Shown here one piece after another: positions 50,980 to 60,000 of a stretch of DNA of 60,000 bases (positions within the stretch are counted from its first letter, which is position 1; every line of letters starts with the position of its first letter). A program made the position numbers and the translations under genes. The DNA lies in contig NW_019091412.1 of assembly GCF_001949145.1 (NCBI RefSeq), positions 188,001-248,000 of the forward strand, read 5' to 3'. This DNA comes from Acanthaster planci. Taxonomy: Eukaryota > Echinodermata > Asteroidea > Valvatida > Acanthasteridae. Under the pieces are notes generated by a model. That model did not search any database. It was not told the DNA's origin and was given only the letters and a program-made list of their open reading frames with translations.

Positions 50980-53900
50980 CAATGTCTATAAATACTCCAC
51001 ACCTTAGATAGTCCCACCAGCTGTTAGCGATTGTCAGCTGAGCGTGAAGACTTTCTGATTTTACCTTCCCATTTTTGATCTCTCGAAATTCCGGAAATGA
51101 ATTCATTTTAAATCAGAGATTATGTTCACCTTCTATCCGTGAGGCAGCTAGTGGTACAATACTGACGCGCAGGGGATGTCCTAACAAACAGCTCGTATCG
51201 TGTTCATGCTTCACAATTCATGCGAATTTCAGTCAAAGCTGAAGTAAAACAATTAAATTATACAGCTGTTTATGACGTCATAAATATATTTCCGCTTAGG
51301 CCTATACGAACAGTTTTGCTGATCAGAAATAGGGCTGCTCACGCTTGAAATGGGACATGCGCCTATTAGAGATGCACGAAGCCGCTAACTAGTGGCTACC
51401 ATAGGTCCTGTGTGCAATTGCCAGCCATAGCCAAGTCATTGGGACACCGCCATAGCTACGGTTGCCAGTAATGCATGCATATGCTTATGTTAACAACAGT
51501 CGCCTCTATCTAGTCATATTTGTATGTATCTTATAAATGATGTGACTTTGCTTATGATTCGACTGAAATATATATACTGTTGTACTATTTTTCTTTCTTG
51601 CCAAATAATGTCGTTGTCCATCAGTCACGACAAAAACATCGCGCAAAGAGTAATTACTTTAAGAATAGAGTTATGATGTCTCATGGTAACTGCACTTTGG
51701 CGAAGATGAAACGCCACGACTTCAGCTGGATTCTACCCGCTAGAATGACTCATTTGGTAGGCAAAATGCTCCCTGCGGCAAACGCGCAACTTACTTATCC
51801 AAATATTGACACTCGGCAGCGATTAGGATGCAAGTATTCGAAGCAGTTGAAGCGGTCCCAAGGTGCAGTCTCCCTGTAGAGACGAGATATCAAGGAACCC
51901 GCTAAGGTTGATTAATGACCGAGGCAAGGACGAGTATTTCGGTGATCATCAAATCATCGTTCTGAAGCCGACGTGGCTGCAACGGAACTTCCTAGCCCTT
52001 CTTAAAGGGCTAGAATGGGCTATCGCTGTCACCAAATTTAGCGCTGGAAGTACGTCATTGACGCGCAAAGCACTGTGGGGCGTTTGCTGCTCTTATTCAG
52101 CAGGCATGAGTCTTGCGTCTCGGGGCAGTTAGTGTGGGACGACTTTTATCCAATGGGGGCTAAAAGAAATGATGTCATGCATCCTGAAGTACAGAAATAG
52201 ATGAGTTATCTCATCCAAATGTGCTAAGCTTTCTATAGACCCTTCCACTAATAAATTCTAATTTATGCACGCATGAATCGGATACGGAGGCAAAAGCTTG
52301 AGCAGCCCATAGAAAATGTACAGGGGGACGAATTGCAAGGTCATTTTCTCTTAGCTTCTGCATTTTTGTTCACTTTCGTCTTCGGAAATCCTCTAAAATT
52401 ATTATAGCTAATGCTTCCTGGTTTGAGAGGACGTTTTGGAGAGCGAAAAAAAACTTTAAACATTTCGTTCGTTTGAAGCGCATGAGGGTGAAGAAATCAG
52501 TAGGGTTCCGTTCTGTGGGAGTCGTAAAACAAATTGTGCGATACGTTAGGGTACCAGTCTCGGTCGACGACGTAAGTGGCGAAATAAACCTAACCCAGCC
52601 TGAAGCTAGCCCCCAATTAACCCTGCATTCAACCCGTTATTCGGCTTAGGGCGAGTAGTGCACATCAGTACCCTAAAGTACATAACTATTTAATTGGAAA
52701 TGGTCGGAAAGGAGCCTTGTTACTTTCTTTTGACCTCGAGCGTTGGTTGAAATTTGTGCCTCTATACATTTTCAATGGGTCGCACAAGCTTTTTGCCTCC
52801 TTGTGCCATTCGCACAAATTAGAATTTATTAGATGAGGGGTCTGTATTGATGAGTCGGTATAGCCTTGCTTCTGAGACTATGCGTCCAAGCAAGTTGTTT
52901 GAGCCAGCAACAGGCAAAGACCACATTTATTGAAGCATTAGAAATGTTTCCTGCTCAAGGAAAAAAATGATGAAACACCACTTTTTGTGTTATTTTACTT
53001 CTTTTCCCTTCATTCCCAAAGTGTGAATGATTATAAGGTTACCTTCAGAAAGTCCTTTTTTTTTGGCATCCAAACGATTTCGACCCCTCCCCCCTAAAAT
53101 TTGGTTTTAGATTGGCCTTTATTTCCGCCATGCGTCTTGTTATACCACAGCAGTTTATTTGATGTGCACGTCAAAACATATGGAATGGCGCCCTCATTCT
53201 CCCAATGTTTTATGGCCAGCCAATGATCGAAGATGTTGTAACGCTGCTGTCGTTACGATACCGAAAATGGAACGACAGATCGTTGATTTCATGAGACATG
53301 AACAGTAAATCTCCCTCAAAGTAGACCGATGCTTTCGTCCTGAAAAAGCCTCCCAAACAGTTAAGAAGGTTACTGACAATCCTACGTTTTTTGAGAGAAA
53401 AAAACCAAGCCACGGGAACAGCCTTATTATACAAGTCGATTCGTCCCAAGGCCGCCGTGAAGGCGGAAGTGAATTTTCTTGTTTCTGCGGTTTTAATGGC
53501 TTACTTCTGGCGAGCCTGTTCTACTGATATTTCCCTTTCTCGGTTCAGCTAAACCCCACTCTAGACAAAGTGTAGGTGCACTCCGATCGTTCCACACTGA
53601 CATGGATTTCTCTACAGTAGGCAGGCAGGCAGGCACTTAACGCACAGAGTAGAAAGAATGCTTGGAAGGGATAATTCTCGCAGCCCAACTACATTTAAGA
53701 CATGTGCATGTATGTTGGGAAGTTTTTGCGGAAATATCGCATTACTTTCTCGAAATAGGTCTACGTGGTCAGTATACTGGAACCAACAACCGGTGCATCT
53801 GATATTTCATTTCCACGCTCCCGGTGATTAAAAAAAATGGTACATTTCATGAAAAATAAATTTTCAATAAGCTCAGGGACGTATTCGTGTAATCGTTAAA

Positions 53901-56093
53901 ATTAATGAAAAACTACACGTGTTGTTTGACGGGCTATTCTGACGGTAACAAATATGCACAGTGACATTTCGCAAGTTTCACGTTTAACTAATAATGCGCA
54001 TGTGGTTGCAATATTATGGGAGCGGTTGGTGAGGCAGCCTGCTCCACGATTCGCGTGGTCGGTGTGCTTGCATGACAGTCGAGTACAGGCGCCAGGGCTC
54101 CCTACGGCGCGGCCCGCCGGCCGGGCTGTAACAACCAGAAATTTCGTGCCTCGCTCCTGCGGGGGCCGCTCCATCGATTTACCATAATCTTGATGAGACA
54201 TCCTCGGGACAAGATTATTTCCATTCCCCTGAAACGGATCGAGGAGGGGAAAGGTGAAAAATTAGGGCAGAAAAATCCTCTGTACAAAAGGAGACAGAAA
54301 GACACATATAAGCTTTTGATAATCAGCGAACTCTTTAATCAGTGTCTCTCAGCGTGACCATCTCCACGTAGTGGACGCACGTATTTTACTCGACTGATAT
54401 CGATTCGCTAACTATGTGTGTTGTTTGGATTCTGTTGCCCGGTTTAGAGACAGAATAAAGTTCGATCTGCTTTCCTGATTCTTCTCCTCAGTGGACGCCG
54501 AGACCGCATCTTACCTTTCGCCGTGTATACCACATCTTCGTTTTCTGGTTCCCTGTTCTTCTTGTGTTATTCTTCGCCGTCGATCGGCTTCGATTTCGGA
54601 GGAGGAGAGGGACTGGAAGGATGCCGCGGCTCGGTTGACGACCTTGCAGTTAATCTCATTTTGGAAATGCCAGTTTTTATACTCATGTCAACAGACTGCA
54701 ATCGGCGGCAGCTGACGCATTTGGCCACGTGATGCTCATATCATGCTCATCACAAGTGCGGAATCCTTAAGCTAGAGGATATTATTTGACTGTTTTCCAT
54801 TCCATTTCTCCCCTGCCAATCTAGTATTCTATTACAAATAAGTTTTCGTAGTAATTTGTGCTGCATGATAGCTCCTCTAAAAATCGTTTGTCTACGTGGC
54901 CATCACATATGACTTAACAATGCAGTTACGATGGTAGGACTCTTTGGAGATCATCATTCTCAGAAGGGGGGGGGGGCTAGTGGTGAAAATGAGGTAGACT
55001 GCTGGTCTGAAACGGTCGAGGGCGCTTTGTATGGCCCTTCATTTAATTTAGATATACGCTGGTGTCAGAGAAATGTTATAGACATGAAGCCACACAGATC
55101 GGCGACCTCTTGATCATGCGAAATTTCTTGAGCACAATCTGTACCTGAGAAGACACCCAGCGCGCATTGACAGCAACTCAGACAGACTGAATTAAAGGAG
55201 ATGCTTGCAGGTCAACAAAAACCAGAAAATACGAGCAAAACCCTATTCAACACTAGGTTTCTCTGCATCTGGTTGGATTGAAGATGTGACACCCTCGGAA
55301 AGGGCCGAGTAAAAAAAAGATCATTGGGCGGGGTAGACCCCTTGATACGCTGCATGACGGGGATCGTTGGACCCAACCTAAGCCCCTTCATTTCTCAGCA
55401 ATTGACGCTACGGTACTTGCTCCAAAATGTACTCGACGTTCAAATTCAAATTATTTGAAGAAATTATTGTTTGTCCCAAGAAGTTGAAATGTTGGCCTAT
55501 ATGTATCAACTCGTTATGTTTGCAGCGGTCGGTGTGTATGCACACGGCATTTTTTCGACCTAGAAATCGGTGAAATTGTTGAGAACTTCTTTCAAGAGGT
55601 AAAAAGTAGTTCAGTTAGATTACACGTAAATTAGAGCGCCGTGGCAGAGGAGGTCGGTATTCTCTGCTCAGTCTAAAGTGGGCCGAGAGTATTCAGGCCG
55701 TGTGTGATGGTTCAAAACAGGCATATAGGCCCACGAAGCTCTGTGCTTGCCGTCATGATAAGAATCGAAACGGAGCAGACACACCGTCGACAGAGTTGCC
55801 GTCCGTGTCACGTGACAGGTCTTGCGACACTTTTTCTCCGCGTGTGTGTGAATTGCAAACGGCGACTGTATTACTGTCGAGTGCATGCTGCCCGCCCGTG
55901 CCTCGTTCAGCTAACACGAGCAGCCCAACGCGTGCATGCAGGAAACGCTCGTGCGAATCACAGCTGGTCTCAGACGATCGACATTTTGGCGGCTGCCAGT
56001 TCTGAGGGTGGTTTCGTCTTTTTGGCGGGCTCGCGAATTTGCGTGGTGTCGTTCCTTTCCTCCTGCTTTGTCCCTGCAACACTTGCTTCTACC
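50980..56093. other. Long stretch without a recognised gene
   Basis: No multi-exon model can be supported. GC-richer islands occur at about 54040-54180 and 54480-54720. The latter has an acceptor-like CTCCTCAG on the plus strand and a donor-like AAAG/GTAAGA on the minus strand, but no domain. There is a poly-G run near 54967-54975. Confidence 0.4.
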
Positions 56094-56160
56094 ATGGCGT
56101 CGTGTGTTGCTTTGACCTTGACGCTGCTGCAAATCGTATTGTTGTTACAACTGGACAAAG
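56094..56160 (+). CDS. Candidate first coding exon: second signal peptide, phase-1 donor
   Basis: ACCATGG gives a good start context. The frame encodes MASCVALTLTLLQIVLLLQ then LDK plus one base, with a donor AAAG/GTTTGT at 56160/56161. This is a clear signal-peptide profile with a phase-1 intron right after it, the same layout as at 44217. A CpG-richer stretch precedes it (about 55790-56100). It is either the first exon of a second gene or an alternative first exon of the same one. A phase-matched next exon may be 58010-58209. Confidence 0.5.
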
Positions 56161-58009
56161 GTTTGTGACATTGAGTCTCTATTAGCATAATACACCCGCC
56201 GAACGGCTCTCAAACATCCCGTCAATGTGTGACTTCCACACGCAGATATATTCACGTTTAATATTTGACGAGAATACCGCTCTTTGGAGGTTATTACCCC
56301 CTCGCATTTTCCATCCTATGCACCATTCCAAAAGGCATTCTATTATTATTTTCTGCACATTTTACCTCCAAAATTAAACCCTGCGTGGAATTGTCCTGGG
56401 GTAAACGTTGCCCAGTTGTTATTTATACGGCTCGTTTGCTGTGTTAAGGCAACGTCAGTTGGCTTGCTTGGAGGTTTGCTGTTGTTGAATCAACACGAAA
56501 TAGTACGTGCCATTAGCACAGACCCTAAAATTAATTGCTGCCCTGAATAAACGTCTTGCCGTTTGGTAGCATGTGGTGTCTTTTTGACTTGCATTAATAT
56601 CAGAATGTAATTTGATTTCTGTACTGTTCATATCTGTGGGTACTGGTATCAAACCATGCACTTTGTGTTTATAAAAATGGGTTAACTCTCAGCAACATTT
56701 TGGCAGGTTTTTTGGCGGAGCGCATATTAGGTAATGTTAGCTTGTATCCTAATCCAAACTTGAATTTGGCTTATAGACGGGTTCTCAAGTAACGGTAGCA
56801 ATCTTGACAATGGCTTTAAAGGTCCGAATTTTGTCACTGTGCAACCGTACCCGAGAAAGTGTTAGTTAAGACTGTAAATCTTCAAGGCAATCCTGGTGAT
56901 TTGTGGGGTTTTGAGGAACCACTTAAAACTGTCCATGCAGACATAAAAAAGTTTCATTGACTTAATTTAAACAAGTAAATTCAAAAATTCAAGAATATGG
57001 GACCGGAATACCATGTAATCTCTTTGATGAAATCTCAGCAAATCCTGGTAAATTCTTCTTTATTTCACCTATAACTCATTTTTTGCAGATTGATTTACTC
57101 GTCCAAAAAATTTCAAAACTTAAGCCAAGACTGTTTTCGTTGCCCACATTAAAGACAGAAACTGCGAGCAGTCGTCCCGATTGGATCAGTTGCACAGAAT
57201 GGACAATTTGAATATGGGATTCTATAATTTGAAATAAACATATTGGATCCTAAAATGTTGCTTGAAATCTTGAGGGTGTGTTTTGGGCGCAGGAGGTCTT
57301 GATCACGTTAATCTTTCTCAGAAAGGAGAGGCACGTTCAAGGCTAATACGGTGAGTAGTTTTACCCAGAAATGAATTTCGGTATTATCTGAACAACCAAT
57401 AACGTTGCAATTGTTGTTGTTGTTTTGCTTTAATGGCGCCAATAACCATACGTTTATACATAACCTTTATTAATCAGCATCACATTATAGAGGTCAGGAA
57501 GAATGTCCAGTTTTACAGAGGCCGGAGGAAACCGGCTGTTGCAATTGGCCACTCACACTTGATGTGCGTTGGTCTACAGTAGCGGAAACAGTATAGGCTC
57601 TGTGCGGAATTAATCAATTAATTAATCTTAATCACTGAGCATGTCACGAGTGACGTACTCGTAGTTGTGCGTCCAGTATTTTAATTTACTTTCAAACGGA
57701 TTCGTTCCTAACTTATATTCAGCTTTTTGACATGTGTTTTAGAAAATGCCTCTCGATTTCCTCAATGTGAACTTCTTGCGATCGCAAACTTAAACGTATG
57801 GACTCGAAATGAAGCCTATGTCTCTCCTAACAGGTTGATATTTGTTACACTAAAACTGTTGGAAGTGGTTTAGAATAAGACAAATGTAACTTAAACTCTT
57901 ACCAAACCCCTTTCTTAAATTTTTCAGAGGGGGTTTAATTGGACTCACTACTGAAAGTGGGCCGAGAAATTGCCTCTGTCATTGCGAGCAATTTTCGTCT
58001 TTAATCGAG
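56161..58009. other. Probable intron after the second signal-peptide exon
   Basis: AT-rich with no exon seen. It contains the homeodomain-site cluster at 57608-57634. Confidence 0.35.
57608..57634. promoter_or_regulatory. Dense homeodomain-type site cluster
   Basis: Within 27 bp there are several overlapping TAAT or ATTA cores (AATTAATCAATTAATTAATC then TTAATC). Bicoid/Otx-type TAATC and Antp-type TAATTA sites are both present. It lies in the presumed first intron downstream of the signal-peptide exon at 56094 and may be an enhancer element. Confidence 0.35.
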
Positions 58010-58209
58010 TCAGACAACGTCTGTTAGATCGGTTCCTTGAGCAAATAGATAACTGTCTATGTGGGTACTGTTTGGGCCATCTGTCATGTTCAACGTCTAC
58101 TACCGATTGTGAGACGCTGACTCGTGTGGCGACTACAAATGATCCAACTACGCAATGGAATCCAAATGCCCCATCTATATGCTCCTGCGGCGGTCCGTCT
58201 TTGATGCAG
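58010..58209 (+). CDS. Candidate second exon of a secreted Cys-rich protein
   Basis: The acceptor TTTAATCGAG (ending 58009) and the strong donor CAG/GTATGA (58209/58210) bound 200 nt that accept the phase-1 signal-peptide exon and leave in phase 0. The peptide includes DNCLCGYCLGHLSC and SICSCGGPS, with eight cysteines in about 55 residues. I recognise no family. The opposite strand is also open here, so either reading could be chance. Confidence 0.3.
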
Positions 58210-59039
58210 GTATGAGCCAAACGAAATTGCCAGTCAAATCCCTTCTCGCCGATTCGATTTGATTCGGTCGCACTAAGCTTAGTAATGACATTTAACAATT
58301 CATGACCACTCTTGCTTATATCCTCATGACACAATAGAAAGCTTCATGGCTCTTGGACGTCATTTGGGCTTTTCACATGATTGTACGCAATACAGTTGGT
58401 AACTACGGGAATCGAAGTAAAGCAATTTCTTCTATGCATTAGTTAAATTCAGCTCGCCTGTCATACCACCTGCAATGGATTTGGGTCTCCTCCGTGGGTA
58501 TACGGGCTGCAAAATGAATAACAACTTAACCAAATTTATGTCTTTTTGTCCTTGAAGTCGATCATATGTCGAGTTTTCTCTTTTATTTTGAAGTACGAAG
58601 ACCCAGCAGCGACGTTATTAAAAACATAACTGCATTGTACATACAAGATACAAGATATTGTCGCGCAAATGTAAAATAATCATACACGACAGCTGTTGCC
58701 TATTAAACATTTAAGGATAATTGTCTTGTACATATGTGATATGTCCATACATCATACAGTCGTGTACGTATAGGTTACACAGTAAAAACAAACAGTGCAT
58801 ATTGTACACGATACTGTTGCATACGAAGACAAAACCCCAGAACAAAAAAGAGGACGCGAAAGTGAAGCAAATTTGGCGTCACTAAACGTTCGCAGTGAAA
58901 TTTATTTGAGTTTAATTCATTCATTGTGTTCAGCGTCACGATTTCGCATTGTTCGCCTTCGAGCAAAGAATGAAACAACTTCAAGTCACCGATATCGTCT
59001 CCAGGTCTTCGTGTGACGTAACAGCAAGATAATGCATAC
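58210..59039. other. No gene recognised
   Basis: This lies between a plus-strand exon candidate and the minus-strand exons at the right edge. The minus-strand gene must continue into or beyond this stretch, but I could not place its next exon. Confidence 0.35.
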
Positions 59040-59524
59040 CTTGTGAAGCATGGAGTGAAACGTTGAAGTACACCCAATCTTAGGTTTTTTAAGCATAAGA
59101 GTTTTCACACTGTTCTGCAACTCCCAAGGGGTAACTTTTGAAACACGACAGTCAAGTTTTCCTGTCGTTTTGGGATGTGGCTTGGGCTCGTTGGATAATT
59201 CACTATTAAAATCATTCATTTTCTGAAACGAAAATTGTTTAAGCAGCTAAAGCGAGACAGCTGAGTGGGCGGCAGTAAGGGTTAGATTCAGAGTACTGTC
59301 CTGTAATCAAAGGTCTGTTTTGCTTTAAGCAGAGTTTTGGTATAGTTTTTGTACCCATGTGTAACTGAACTCCATGTCGACCCACTAGCTTGTTCACGCA
59401 CCTGGGGTAAAGCTGATTGTCCCATATCTTTCTGCCAAAAGACGGGCTGTGCTTGGTTGAGGCTATCGCGTGGAAATTCTACAAAGTCATGGCACTGCGA
59501 GCCAACACTGCAGGTATACACATC
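59040..59524 (-). CDS. Two internal exons of an unrecognised minus-strand gene (partial)
   Basis: Exon 59524-59402 (41 codons, starting DVYTCSVGSQCHDFVEF) has acceptor TTTCATTTCAG and donor CCCCAG/GTGCGT. Exon 59222-59040 (61 codons, starting KMNDFNSELSNEPKPHPK) has acceptor TTTTCGTTTCAG and donor CACAAG/GTATGC. Both are phase 0 at both ends, so they join without a frameshift, and all four splice sites are good. The gene runs right to left; its 5' part is probably beyond the window or near 59764 (GIIDATLYKRPSNVL follows a TCAG acceptor there, without a good donor). The residues are polar, rich in Lys, Ser and Asn, with scattered Cys. No family is recognised. Confidence 0.55.
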
Positions 59525-60000
59525 CTGAAATGAAACTGACACTTTGAATATCCCGCGTGCGAGTGCAAAATAACAATGTCGCGAAATCGGGAACGTCCCT
59601 AGAAACTACCCCTTTCGGATCAAGGCCTGTCACGGAATATGACCAGGGTAATGTTCAGGAAGAACTGGCATTGCTATAGCGAAGTCACTTCTTGAGGGAA
59701 GGGAGAGATCATTGTTTCGAAGTACATTGCTGGGTCTCTTGTATAAAGTGGCGTCAATTATGCCCTGACTATTAAAAAAGGGCACGTTATTTAACAAAGG
59801 GTAAGAGTTCATGTTACTTGCAAATATGCCATTTCGGTTTGTAATTTTAACTTTTTTAGATTAATGACTATAATTTGTGAATAGCTCGTTACAAACCAAA
59901 TAAGCCCCCTGTATCACATCTGCAAAAGCGAAATGGTATGATACTAAGTGATCGTGAATGTTTACTTGTGGGTTTTGTATTTTCCACTTGTATTTTTGAG
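59525..60000. other. Intron or exon edge of the minus-strand gene
   Basis: A minus-strand open stretch at 59764-59640 is protein-like, but it lacks a phase-0 donor that would join it to the exon at 59524. I leave it unresolved. Confidence 0.3.

Overview
This window is nuclear DNA from an intron-rich animal. The genes have GT-AG and a few GC-AG introns, AATAAA polyadenylation signals, tRNA-derived SINE remnants and small inverted-repeat transposons. The gene set (a macro-domain Deltex ligase, TRC8-type membrane RING proteins, glutaredoxin-3) and the strong excess of the palindromes TACATGTA and TAGGCCTA suggest a marine deuterostome invertebrate, perhaps an echinoderm. The species call is an inference.

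Layout. The left 33.3 kb is gene-dense. (1) 604-821 (+) is the last coding exon of a RING-finger gene that begins left of the window. (2) 1372-5011 (+) is a seven-exon, 518-residue coiled-coil protein that I do not recognise. (3) 9041-16833 (+) is a nine-exon gene (one leading non-coding exon is likely) for a Deltex-type E3 ligase of about 1990 residues: RRM-like, three KH-like modules, macrodomain, RING-like zinc pair, RING, Deltex C-terminal domain. (4) 21849-19688 (-) and (5) 24018-26151 (+) are two divergent TRC8/RNF139/RNF145-family membrane RING ligases about 2.2 kb apart. They share an intron position and phase, and a short inverted-repeat transposon lies between them. (6) 33286-29813 (-) is an eight-exon glutaredoxin-3 gene.

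The right 27 kb (33.3-60 kb) has no complete gene that I can prove. It holds mobile-element remnants, a CpG-rich promoter-like region ending in a signal-peptide exon (44217-44265), a second signal-peptide exon of the same phase (56094-56160), weak candidate downstream exons, and two convincing minus-strand exons at the right edge (59524-59040) of an unrecognised gene. It looks like long introns and regulatory DNA of one or two secreted or membrane protein genes.

Three of the confident genes encode ubiquitin-ligase proteins and a fourth is a RING fragment. The outstanding item is the Deltex protein. It carries in one chain an ADP-ribose-reading macrodomain and a DTX3L-like RING-DTC ligase; in vertebrates these functions are split between the partner proteins PARP9 and DTX3L. 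The second notable item is the near-identity of the two CGFS-glutaredoxin exons within glutaredoxin-3.
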